NCBI RefSeq assembly: GCF_900104175.1
Contig: NZ_FNIX01000021.1
Span: forward strand, 62,001 to 126,000
Direction of reading: 5' to 3'
DNA: 64,000 nt
Source: Lentzea jiangxiensis
Lineage (GTDB): Bacteria > Actinomycetota > Actinomycetes > Mycobacteriales > Pseudonocardiaceae
Shown: positions 16,966 to 24,706 of the stretch, one piece after another
Layout of the letters: every line of letters starts with the position of its first letter
Numbering within the stretch: position 1 is the first letter of the stretch
The notes under the pieces: generated by a model
The model's database searches: none
The model's input: only the letters and a program-made list of their open reading frames with translations
Told to the model about the DNA's origin: nothing
Program-made: the position numbers and the translations under genes

Positions 16966-17380
16966 TCACGGCGGCGCTGAAGTCCAGGCACGACCGGCAG
17001 ATCCGCGCTTCCGCGCCGGAGAAGACCGGTGCGGTCCCGCTGCAGAAGGAGCAGTCGCCGACCTCCCCCACCCGGGCCTCGGCGATGCAGATGTCGCAGA
17101 TCACGGCGGCAGGTCCCGCCATCATCTTGTCCACGTCCGCGGCGACGCGCTCGCAGAACCGGCAGCGTTCGGTCCGCTTGGACTGCTCCACGATCTGGTG
17201 CACGCGCTGGTGGCTCATGCCCAGCGCTTCGGCGATCTCGCGCAGGGACCCGCCCGCGCGGTGCAGTCGCAGCACGGTGTGGTGGTAGACGGCCTTTGCG
17301 ACGTCGGCCTGCTCCTGGGCAGCGGCGGAGGCGGTGCCCGCCGTCCGTGCCGCTGCCAGCAGTGCTTCGTCCAGGGTCAT
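16940..17380 (-). CDS. HTH regulator with two ClpX-type zinc fingers
   Basis: A 146-residue protein. A helix-turn-helix (about 45-66, SLREIAEALGMSHQRVHQIV) is followed by a ClpX-like C4 zinc-binding domain, Cys73/76/95/98, with the tell-tale AGP..ICDICI spacing. A second set follows at Cys110/113/128/131. In ClpX this domain drives dimerisation and partner binding; joined to an HTH it suggests a small dimeric DNA-binding protein. The ATG lies three bases from a symmetric TAGACG/CGTCTA array that overlaps its promoter, and no ribosome site is seen, so a leaderless, self-regulated gene is likely. Confidence 0.85.
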   Translation of the reverse strand: MTLDEALLAAARTAGTASAAAQEQADVAKAVYHHTVLRLHRAGGSLREIAEALGMSHQRVHQIVEQSKRTERCRFCERVAADVDKMMAGPAAVICDICIAEARVGEVGDCSFCSGTAPVFSGAEARICRSCLDFSAAVISGAASPR

Positions 17381-17382
17381 GG

Positions 17383-17420
17383 CGTCTACGGTAGCTAGAC
17401 GCGTCTATGTGCCCTAGACG
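17383..17420. promoter_or_regulatory. Symmetric CGTCTA-N7-TAGACG double operator
   Basis: Four half-sites lie at 17383-17388 (CGTCTA), 17396-17401 (TAGACG), 17402-17407 (CGTCTA) and 17415-17420 (TAGACG). They make two identical palindromes CGTCTA-N7-TAGACG placed back to back, and the middle pair forms the 12-bp palindrome TAGACGCGTCTA. On the minus strand a -10-like TACCGT (17393-17388) ends seven bases before the ATG at 17380, so the operator covers the promoter. Confidence 0.75.
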
Positions 17421-17453
17421 CCGTCCAGGTGAACTGGATGAACGGTGTGGACG

Positions 17454-17603
17454 TCAGTCGACGCTCCGGACGATCACCGGTTCGTCATCGGCCTGCACGA
17501 CCCATTCCTGGGGCTCGCGGGGTTCGGGGAAGACCGGCGCCCAGATTCCCGTGCCACCGGGACGGCGTCCCTTGCGCAACTCGAACTCTTCTCGCGTGGT
17601 CAT
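17454..17603 (-). CDS. 49-residue small protein coupled to plsC
   Basis: A short gene whose ATG overlaps the plsC stop (ATGA). It reads from MTTREEFELRKGRRPGG through an acidic, Trp-containing middle to VRSVD. AAGG lies a few bases upstream of the start. There is no signal peptide, membrane helix or cysteine. I do not recognise a family. Coupling to an MBL hydrolase and an acyltransferase suggests a function with those, but nothing in the sequence shows it. Confidence 0.6.
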   Translation of the reverse strand: MTTREEFELRKGRRPGGTGIWAPVFPEPREPQEWVVQADDEPVIVRSVD

Positions 17604-18325
17604 GCACCTTGGCTACCCGATCCAGCGGAACGTATGCCCGACAGCATCGTCGTGATGGCGTCCATGACCCGCGACGTGGCCTCGTCGAGCACCTCCGCCG
17701 TCAGCTCGCGGTCGTAGAGGTCCGACAGGTCCACGGGAGCACCCGCGACGACCTCGATCCTCTTGCGGGGCAACAACCTCGGCAGGACCGAGCCCCTGGG
17801 CAGCAGGTCCTGCGTGCCCCACTCGGCGACCGGCACGACCGGCACGCGGGCCTCGAGGGCCATCCGCGCGACCCCCGACTTGCCCTTCATCGGCCAGCCG
17901 TCCGGGTCGTTCGTGAAGGTGCCCTCCGGGAACGCCATCACGCACCTGCCCGCGCGCAGCGCCTCCACAGCGGGCTTGAGCGCCTCCGAGGCCTTCACGG
18001 TGCCGCGTTCGACGGGGATGTGCCCGCCGGACCGCATGACCCGGCCGAAGAGCGGCAGGCGCCACAGGGAGGCCTTGGCGAGCACCCGCGGCACCCGGTT
18101 CGACAGGAGCGCGAACACGACGGCCGCGACGGCGTCCGCGTTCGACAGGTGGTTGAACGCGAGCACCACGCCGCCGTTGCCGGGGACGTGGTGCCTGCCC
18201 CGCACCCGCAGCCGCACGAACAGCACGACGACGGGCCACAGGACGTCGATCGCCAGCGAGAACCAGAAACCCCTGCCCCTGCGGGGGATCTTCCAGGTCC
18301 AGGCGGCCAGCTGAAGTGGTGTCAC
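17600..18325 (-). CDS. plsC: 1-acyl-sn-glycerol-3-phosphate acyltransferase family (PlsC)
   Basis: A 241-residue lysophosphatidate acyltransferase-like protein. It has motif I NHLSNAD (58-64, the NHx4D charge relay) and motif III FPEGTFT for glycerol-phosphate binding; a hydrophobic segment (about 22-38) anchors it to the membrane. It would move an acyl chain onto lysophosphatidic acid or a related acceptor. It is the second gene of a leftward operon, overlapping the MBL gene upstream (GTGA) and the 49-residue gene downstream (ATGA). Confidence 0.9.
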   Translation of the reverse strand: MTPLQLAAWTWKIPRRGRGFWFSLAIDVLWPVVVLFVRLRVRGRHHVPGNGGVVLAFNHLSNADAVAAVVFALLSNRVPRVLAKASLWRLPLFGRVMRSGGHIPVERGTVKASEALKPAVEALRAGRCVMAFPEGTFTNDPDGWPMKGKSGVARMALEARVPVVPVAEWGTQDLLPRGSVLPRLLPRKRIEVVAGAPVDLSDLYDRELTAEVLDEATSRVMDAITTMLSGIRSAGSGSQGA

Positions 18326-19311
18326 GCGGTGTATTCGAGCACGCCGGCGTTCTCGGTCCGGGTCAATTCGCCACGTTCGACGAGAACGTCGAGGTGGGCG
18401 GCCGTCTCGCCGACGGCCAGCACCTGGTTGAACATGTCGAGGTCGTCGAACCGGCGCTGCCGGCGGGTCCAGCCGATCTTGCGGGCGGTCTCGAACGCGC
18501 TGCCCGCCACCGCCTTGCCGATCTCCTCCAGGCGCTGCTCGTGGAACCGCAGCAGCTCGTCGACGCGCGCGTGCGAGCTGTCGGTCACCGGGCCGTGCGC
18601 GGGCAGCAGCCGCAGGTCCGGCAGCTCGCGGGTCAGGCGCAGCGACGTCATGTAGTCGCCGAGCGGCAGTTCCGGCCGCAACGGCTCGAAGCCGATCGAC
18701 GGCGTGATGTGCGGCAGCACGTGGTCGCCGGAGAACAGCACCTTCGCGGCGTGGTCGACGAACACGACGTGGCCCCGCGTGTGGCCGGGCGTCGGGACGA
18801 CCTCCAGCTCGCGGTGCTCGAGGCCGACGGTGCTGCGGACGAGCCACTCGTCGGGCTCCTCGTAGTCGCGCAGCGCCTCACCGCGGTCGACGTGGTGCAT
18901 GATCTTGACCCACGTCTCCGCCAGCTCCGCCGCACCCCACTTGCGCAGGTCCGACACGTGCTGGTCGTCCTGGCCGTGCAGCATGTGCCGCAACGACGGC
19001 TGCTCGCCCAGGCCCAGGCCGATCCTGCTGCCGAACAAGCGGCGCAGCGACACCGCCATCGTGAAGTGGTCGCGGTGGACGTGCGTGACGAGGAACCGCC
19101 GGATGTCCTCGAAGCCCTTGCCGAGCGTGCCGAGCGCCGCTTCGAGCTGGTCCTTCGCCTCGTCGAGCGCCCAGCCCGAGTCGATCATGACGAGCCCGTC
19201 GCCGTCCTCGACCGCGTAGACGTTGACCGCGCGCAGCCCGTCGTTCGGCAGCGGCAGCGGAATGCGGTGCACACCTGGTGCCACCTCGAACGCGCCCGGC
19301 TCACTCCACAC
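18322..19311 (-). CDS. Metallo-beta-lactamase fold hydrolase
   Basis: A 329-residue MBL-fold protein with the metal motif HVHRDH (77-82), a later His in GHTRGH and Asp in LFSGDHV. The C-terminal helical extension, with LRFHEQRL, is typical of the glyoxalase-II/LACTB2-like group. Substrates in this group are thioesters, lactones or phosphodiesters; none can be chosen here. GTG 19311 is preferred because GAGGTGG precedes it; a TTG at 19341 would add ten residues. First gene of the operon with plsC. Confidence 0.85.
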   Translation of the reverse strand: MWSEPGAFEVAPGVHRIPLPLPNDGLRAVNVYAVEDGDGLVMIDSGWALDEAKDQLEAALGTLGKGFEDIRRFLVTHVHRDHFTMAVSLRRLFGSRIGLGLGEQPSLRHMLHGQDDQHVSDLRKWGAAELAETWVKIMHHVDRGEALRDYEEPDEWLVRSTVGLEHRELEVVPTPGHTRGHVVFVDHAAKVLFSGDHVLPHITPSIGFEPLRPELPLGDYMTSLRLTRELPDLRLLPAHGPVTDSSHARVDELLRFHEQRLEEIGKAVAGSAFETARKIGWTRRQRRFDDLDMFNQVLAVGETAAHLDVLVERGELTRTENAGVLEYTA

Positions 19312-19348
19312 GCTCGCCCACCTCGTCGTTAGCGACAGCAACTAATTC

Positions 19349-19627
19349 TTACCGGATAGTAACCCTGTATTCGGGGTGCTTGTCGATGTACTTCGCCACG
19401 AACGGGCACAGCGGGGAGATCTTGACATCACGGGCCAGGACGTCGTCCAAGGCGAACTCGGCGAGCTGTCCTCCGAGGCCCTGACCGGCGTAGGCGTCGT
19501 CGACCTCGGTGTGCACGAGCGCCAGGACGCCGGCGACGTCGCGGTACTCCAGAAAACCGGCGAGCTTGCCGTCGACGTGGACCTCGTAGCGGCTCTCGGC
19601 CTCATTTTTGATGACCATGTCAACCAT
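19349..19627 (-). CDS. YjdJ-like GNAT N-acetyltransferase
   Basis: A compact 92-residue GNAT domain of the COG2388 group. The motif HTEVDDAYAGQGLGGQLAEFAL matches acetyl-CoA binding, and CPFVAKYIDKHPEY is the family's C-terminal signature with a Cys at the active site. GC content is lower than neighbours near the start. An ATG three codons in (19618) is an equally possible start. Only about 20 bases separate it from the divergent monooxygenase start. Confidence 0.85.
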   Translation of the reverse strand: MVDMVIKNEAESRYEVHVDGKLAGFLEYRDVAGVLALVHTEVDDAYAGQGLGGQLAEFALDDVLARDVKISPLCPFVAKYIDKHPEYRVTIR

Positions 19628-19648
19628 CTTGCACCGGACGGATGGAAA

Positions 19649-20635
19649 ATGACGGGCATGGACGTCTACCTGCTGATCCTGGGTGACCACCTGCCCAACC
19701 CGTGCACCGGCGAAGAGGTGTCCCAGGCCGACCGGCTGCGCGCGATGGTCGAGCAGGCCGTGGTGGCCGAGGAGGCGGGGTTCGCGGGCGTCGCGATCGG
19801 CGAGCACCACTTCACGCGCTACATCGTGTCGGCGCCGGAACTGCTGCTGGCGTCCGTGGCGGCGCGGACGTCCACGCTGAAGCTGTCGACCGGGGTGACG
19901 CTGCTCGCCCACCGCGACCCGGTGCTGGTGGCGGAGGCGCTGGCGACGCTCGACGTGCTGTCGCAGGGGCGTGCGGAGCTGATCGTGGCGCGCGGGGTGG
20001 ACCAGCAGACCGACGCGGCGTTCGGCGTGCAGCCCGGTGAGCTGCGGGCGCGGTTCGAGGAGCACCTGCGGTTGCTGCTCAAGCTCCTCGAGGAGCCGGA
20101 GGTGAGCTGGGACGGCAAGTTCCGGGGGCAGCTCAGCGAGGTGACGACGACGCCCCGGCCGGTGCAGACGCCGCGGCCGGCGGTGTGGATCGGGTCGGGG
20201 TCGGCGGTGTCGGCGGACCTGGGCGCGGAGCTCGGCATGCCGCTGATGCTGCCGTCGACGTTGCGGGACCCGTCGATGTACGGCGAGGTGGTGCAGCGCT
20301 ACCGCGAGCGCTTCCCCGGTGGACGGGTGGGCGTGCCCAGTCACGTGTTCGTGGCGAACGAGGACGCGCGGGAGCGGTGGCGGCCGCACCTCGCCGAGTA
20401 CGCGCGGTTCGCGGACCCGTGGCGCGGGGACGGCGACATCGATGTCGACGCGATCATGGACGGTGCGGCGGTGTGCGGGACGCCGGACGAGGTGGCGGGG
20501 CGGCTCAACGCGCTGGCGGAGCTGCTGTCCATCGACACGCACCTGGTGATGGTGGACATCGGTGGCATGCCGCACGAGTCGGTCGTCGAGACGATCCGGC
20601 TCTTCGGTGCCGAGGTGCTCCCGAAACTTGTTTAA
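19649..20635 (+). CDS. Luciferase-like (LLM class) flavin-dependent monooxygenase
   Basis: A 328-residue bacterial-luciferase-fold protein. EEAGFAGVAIGEHHF and a LSTGVTLLAHRDPVLVAEALATLDVLSQGR block are hallmark segments of the family, which binds reduced FMN or F420. Length is normal. The oxidised substrate cannot be told. A second ATG lies three codons downstream. It probably is transcribed alone from the very short shared promoter region with the GNAT gene. Confidence 0.88.
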   Translation: MTGMDVYLLILGDHLPNPCTGEEVSQADRLRAMVEQAVVAEEAGFAGVAIGEHHFTRYIVSAPELLLASVAARTSTLKLSTGVTLLAHRDPVLVAEALATLDVLSQGRAELIVARGVDQQTDAAFGVQPGELRARFEEHLRLLLKLLEEPEVSWDGKFRGQLSEVTTTPRPVQTPRPAVWIGSGSAVSADLGAELGMPLMLPSTLRDPSMYGEVVQRYRERFPGGRVGVPSHVFVANEDARERWRPHLAEYARFADPWRGDGDIDVDAIMDGAAVCGTPDEVAGRLNALAELLSIDTHLVMVDIGGMPHESVVETIRLFGAEVLPKLV

Positions 20636-20672
20636 CGCGCTCGGTGCCAAGGGGTAACACGGGCTCGGCAGT

Positions 20673-21167
20673 ATGGGAGTCGTGGGCATCACGGTCATCG
20701 GCGTCACGCATCCAGGGCAGGTCGGGGCGCTCCCCGGCGGCACGAACGTGCTGGTGCTGGCCGATGACGGCACGTTCGCCGACGAGTTCCTCGAAGCGGA
20801 CCACGGTGCGCACCAGCTGGTGGTGCGGTCGTTCGGACGTGGGTCGGCGTTCTTCGGGGTGGCGGACAAAGCACGTGAACTGGGCGCGGATCGGGTCCTC
20901 TTCGGTGGTGCGCACGACATCGCCGCCTCCTTCACCACCGGGGAGGACCCCGTGCTCGTGCTCGGGGTGCGTCCGCCCGGCGGGCCGATCGCCTGCAACG
21001 CGGCGTTCCTCGAGTGGCTGGACCGCTGGCCCCGGCCGGCGAACGCCTACCACGGCGACGTGGACCACTGGCTCGCCGCCAACGCGTTGAGGGAAGGTCT
21101 CCGCGTCGAACTGGTTTCATGGCGGATGGAACCGACCGTCCCCTTGCGACGGAAGTTGACCGCCTAG
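20673..21167 (+). CDS. Hypothetical protein
   Basis: A 164-residue protein with strong codon bias. The sequence alternates short hydrophobic strands (VGITVIGV, VLVLADDG, RVLFGGA, DPVLVLGV) and helices, suggesting a small alpha/beta fold. There is no signal peptide, membrane helix or motif I can name. It stands 37 bases after the monooxygenase gene and could share its transcript. No function is proposed. Confidence 0.7.
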   Translation: MGVVGITVIGVTHPGQVGALPGGTNVLVLADDGTFADEFLEADHGAHQLVVRSFGRGSAFFGVADKARELGADRVLFGGAHDIAASFTTGEDPVLVLGVRPPGGPIACNAAFLEWLDRWPRPANAYHGDVDHWLAANALREGLRVELVSWRMEPTVPLRRKLTA

Positions 21168-21244
21168 TCATCCGAAGGCGGAAGACAGTGCGCCGCCGGT
21201 GAAATAACGTTCCTCTCGCGGCCACGCGACGCGCACGCACCGGA

Positions 21245-21262
21245 GCTGAGAGTTCTCTCAGC
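21245..21262. promoter_or_regulatory. Perfect 8-2-8 inverted repeat upstream of the ABC exporter
   Basis: GCTGAGAG-TT-CTCTCAGC is an exact inverted repeat about 120 bases before the ATPase start and inside the 216-base gap. It has the size of a dimeric repressor site. No regulator gene is adjacent, so the binder is unknown. Confidence 0.5.
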
Positions 21263-21383
21263 GTGTTCTGCCGGGGGTGGGGGCACACTGGTTCAGGGTT
21301 CGTCTCAGGGGAGAACCCGATCCCGCGTGCGACGGCGTCGTCGATGATGGTGCGCACAAGAGACCCACAGAGGGGAACAAAGG

Positions 21384-22139
21384 GTGAGCGCGTCCGATGG
21401 AGTCGCGGCCAGAGCCGTCGACGTTTGGAAGTCCTACGGGTCCGGCGATGCCGCCGTGACCGCGCTCGCGGGGGTGAGCGTCGACCTGGAGAAGTCCAGG
21501 TTCACCGCGATCATGGGCCCGTCGGGGTCGGGCAAGTCCACGCTGATGCACTGCCTGGCAGGCCTGGACGACGTGACGCGGGGCGAGGTGTGGGTCGGTG
21601 GCACGAAGGTGACCGGCTTGAAGGACCGCGGGCTGACGGAGCTGCGGCGCGACAAGGTCGGTTTCATCTTCCAGCAGTTCAACCTGCTGCCGACGCTGAC
21701 CGCGGAGGAGAACATCACGCTGCCGCTCGCGATCGGCGGCAGGAAGGTCGACAGGGAGTGGTTCGACGTCGTCGTCGACACGGTGGGTCTGAGGGACAGG
21801 CTGACCCACCGGCCGACGCAGCTGTCGGGCGGTCAGCAGCAGCGCGTGGCGTGTGCGCGCGCGTTGGTGTCACGGCCCGAGGTCGTGTTCGCCGATGAGC
21901 CGACCGGCAACCTGGACTCGCAGTCCGGTGCCGAGGTGCTCGCGTTCCTGCAGCGGTCCGCCCGTGAGTTCGGGCAGACGATCGTGATGGTCACGCACGA
22001 CCCGAACGCCGCTTCGTACGCCGACCGCGTCATCTTCCTCAAGGACGGCAACATCGTCCGCGAGCTGCTGTCGCCGTCCGCGGAAGAGGTCCTCGACACG
22101 ATGAAGCACCTCGACGGCGTCGTGGTGCCGCATGTTTAA
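21384..22139 (+). CDS. ABC exporter ATPase, MacB/LolD type
   Basis: A 251-residue ATP-binding subunit. It has Walker A GPSGSGKS, the Q-loop in FIFQQFNLLP, signature LSGGQQQR, Walker B VVFADEP, D-loop NLDSQSG and the H-loop VTHD. The FQQFNLLP and SGGQQQRVACARAL wording is typical of the MacB/LolD/FtsE group that works with FtsX-like permeases. GTG 21384 follows AGAGGGGAAC. It overlaps the permease gene by eight bases; both form a mechanotransmission-type exporter, often for peptides, lipids or antibiotics. Confidence 0.94.
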   Translation: MSASDGVAARAVDVWKSYGSGDAAVTALAGVSVDLEKSRFTAIMGPSGSGKSTLMHCLAGLDDVTRGEVWVGGTKVTGLKDRGLTELRRDKVGFIFQQFNLLPTLTAEENITLPLAIGGRKVDREWFDVVVDTVGLRDRLTHRPTQLSGGQQQRVACARALVSRPEVVFADEPTGNLDSQSGAEVLAFLQRSAREFGQTIVMVTHDPNAASYADRVIFLKDGNIVRELLSPSAEEVLDTMKHLDGVVVPHV

Positions 22140-24651
22140 GGCGACCATCAAGAGCTTGCTCTCGCGCAAGCTCAGACTTGTGCTGTCCGCGCTCGCCGTC
22201 GTGCTGGGCGTGATGTTCGTGTCGGGTTCGTTCGTCCTGACGGACACGCTGCAGAGGTCGTTCACCGACCTGTTCTCGTCGGCCTTCGCCGGCGTGGACG
22301 TGTCGGTGTCGCCGAAGCAGGAGAAGGGCAAGCAGCCCGAACCGCTGACGCCGCAGGCGATCGCGGATGTGAAGTCGGTGCCGGGGGTGGCGTCGGCCGT
22401 CGGTGACGTGCAGGGGTCCGCGCGGCCGATCGGCAAGAACGGCAAGGTCATCACGACGTCGGGCTCGCCGCGGTTCGGTTACAACTGGACCGGCACGGGT
22501 CAGGAGAAGATCCGCGACGGCAAGGCACCTCAGGCCGAGAACGAGGTCGCCGTCGGCGGGTTCCTCGCGACGACCGGCGGTTTCCGGGTCGGCGACAACA
22601 TCGCGCTGCTGACGCTGGAGCCGAAGAAGACGTTCAAGATCACGGGCATCTACGAGTACGCGGGCGGCCGCGACTCGCTCGGCGGCGAGCTGTCGGTGGC
22701 GTTCACCGAGCCCGTCGCGCAGCAGCTGTTGCTGGGCAAGAAGGACGTGTTCTCCGGCATCACCGTCACGGCGGCGCAGGGCACGTCGGACGACGCGCTG
22801 CGGGACGCCGTCGCCGCCAAGCTCGGCTCCGGCTACGACGTCAAGACCGGTGCGGTGCTCGCGAAGGAGCAGGCCGACCAGGTCAACGAGGGCCTGAAGT
22901 TCTTCAACTACGTGCTGCTCGGGTTCGCCGGCATCGCGTTGTTCGTCGGCATCTTCATCATCCTGAACACGTTCTCCATCATCGTCGCCCAGCGCACGCG
23001 GGAGCTGGCGCTGCTGCGGTCGATGGGCGCCTCGCGCGGCCAGGTCATCGGGTCCGTGGTGCTGGAGGCGTTGGTGATCGGCCTGATCGCCTCGATCGTC
23101 GGTCTCGCGGCGGGCATCGGCATCGGCGCGTTGCTGGCGAAGATCTTCAGCTCGGTGGGCGGCACCAACCTGCAGCTCGCGGGGATCGGCGTGCCGATGT
23201 CGGCGATCATCTCGTCGTTCGCGGTGGGCATGATCGTCACCGTGGTCGCCGCGGTCATGCCGGCGCTGCGGGCGTCGCGGATCGCGCCGGTGGCGGCGAT
23301 GCGCGAGGCGGCGACGCCGGACCGGCCGCTCACCAAGATCACGATCACCGGTGCCCTGGTGGCCGCCGCGGGTGGCGCGTCGCTCGCGTTCGGGTTCAAC
23401 CAGGCCTCGTTGCCGTTGATCTTCGGCGGCATCCTGGTGGCGTTCGTCGGTGTCGCACTGCTGACGCCGATCCTGTCGAAGCCGATGGTGTCGTTGATCG
23501 GCCGCCTGCTGTCGTGGTCGATGCCGGGGCTGCTGGGCCGCCGCAACTCCGCGCGCAACCCGCGGCGCACCGCGATCACCGCGGCCGCGCTGATGGTCGG
23601 CATCTCGCTGATCACCGGCGTGAGCGTGGTGCTGACGTCGGCGACGAAGTCGATCGAGAAGCTGGCATCCGGGCAGCTGCAGACCGACCTGATCATCTCC
23701 GGCGAGGGCCAGATGGAGGGCCAGCCGGCGACGTTCCCGCGGGACGTGCTGACGAAGGTCGAGAAGACCGACGGCGTGAAGTCGGCGTTCGGCTGGTCGC
23801 AGGACGGCGTGCTGCAGGGCGAGGACCAGCTCTTCGCGGTCGCCGTGACCGACGTGACCGCGCTGAAGGAGATGTTCGCCCTCAAGCCGAAGTCCGGTGA
23901 CATCACACCGCTGCGGGACGACCAGATCGGCCTGCCGGAGGACCTCGCGACCGAGAAGAACTGGGCCGTCGGCAGCACCATCACGCTGCAACTGGCCAAG
24001 GGCGAGCCCCGCACGTACACGGTGGCGTTCGTCTGGGCCAAGTCGCAGGTGCTGCAGGGCGCGCTGGTGCTGCCGGAGTCGGCGAGCAAGGAGTTCCGGT
24101 CCGACCAGATCGGCCAGGCCTTCGCCCAGGTGCGGCCGGGGACGAACGTGGCGGACGTGCAGAAGCGGGTCGAGCCGTTGTTCGCGGACAACCCGGAGAT
24201 CACCGTCCAGGACCGCAGCGGGTTCGTGAAGCAGACGACCTCGCAGTTCGACACGGTCCTGCTGATGATCCAGATCCTGCTGGCGCTGGCGATCCTGATC
24301 GCCGTCCTGGGCGTCATCAACACGCTGGCGCTGTCGGTGATCGAGCGGACCCGTGAGCTGGGCCTGCTGCGCGCGATCGGCATGCGGCGGGCGCAGGTGA
24401 TGCGGATGATCACCGTCGAGTCGGTGGTGATCTCGGTGTTCGGCGCGGTGCTCGGCCTCGCGGTCGGCCTCGCGCTCGGCGTCAGCACCGTGCAGGCGCT
24501 GAAGGACCAGGGCATCTCGGAGATCGGCTTCCCGTGGATGACGATGGTCCAGTACCTGGTGGTGGCGGCGTTCGTCGGCGTGGTCGCCGCGATCCTGCCG
24601 GCCATCCGGGCCGCGCGCCTGAACGTGCTGGACGCGATCGCCTACGAGTGA
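22132..24651 (+). CDS. FtsX-like ABC exporter permease
   Basis: An 839-residue permease with two FtsX/MacB modules. The first TM is at about 15-36, an extracytoplasmic domain of about 220 residues follows, then three helices (about 262-400), further helices and a second outer domain (about 500-690), and a last helix triplet (about 705-835). The repeated signatures IVAQRTRELALLRSMGASRGQV and VIERTRELGLLRAIGMRRAQV mark each FtsX domain. Being double-domain, one chain replaces the usual permease dimer. Substrate unknown. A bidirectional terminator follows. Confidence 0.93.
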   Translation: MFKATIKSLLSRKLRLVLSALAVVLGVMFVSGSFVLTDTLQRSFTDLFSSAFAGVDVSVSPKQEKGKQPEPLTPQAIADVKSVPGVASAVGDVQGSARPIGKNGKVITTSGSPRFGYNWTGTGQEKIRDGKAPQAENEVAVGGFLATTGGFRVGDNIALLTLEPKKTFKITGIYEYAGGRDSLGGELSVAFTEPVAQQLLLGKKDVFSGITVTAAQGTSDDALRDAVAAKLGSGYDVKTGAVLAKEQADQVNEGLKFFNYVLLGFAGIALFVGIFIILNTFSIIVAQRTRELALLRSMGASRGQVIGSVVLEALVIGLIASIVGLAAGIGIGALLAKIFSSVGGTNLQLAGIGVPMSAIISSFAVGMIVTVVAAVMPALRASRIAPVAAMREAATPDRPLTKITITGALVAAAGGASLAFGFNQASLPLIFGGILVAFVGVALLTPILSKPMVSLIGRLLSWSMPGLLGRRNSARNPRRTAITAAALMVGISLITGVSVVLTSATKSIEKLASGQLQTDLIISGEGQMEGQPATFPRDVLTKVEKTDGVKSAFGWSQDGVLQGEDQLFAVAVTDVTALKEMFALKPKSGDITPLRDDQIGLPEDLATEKNWAVGSTITLQLAKGEPRTYTVAFVWAKSQVLQGALVLPESASKEFRSDQIGQAFAQVRPGTNVADVQKRVEPLFADNPEITVQDRSGFVKQTTSQFDTVLLMIQILLALAILIAVLGVINTLALSVIERTRELGLLRAIGMRRAQVMRMITVESVVISVFGAVLGLAVGLALGVSTVQALKDQGISEIGFPWMTMVQYLVVAAFVGVVAAILPAIRAARLNVLDAIAYE

Positions 24652-24661
24652 GCCGGTGAGG

Positions 24662-24702
24662 AGGGGCTGTGCCGGGCCGTCGCGCTGTCCGGCACAGCCC
24701 CT
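24662..24702. terminator. Bidirectional hairpin terminator
   Basis: AGGGGCTGTGCCGG (24662-24675) pairs perfectly with 24689-24702 around a 13-base loop, between the convergent permease and cutinase stops. Confidence 0.85.
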
Positions 24703-24706
24703 TCGC

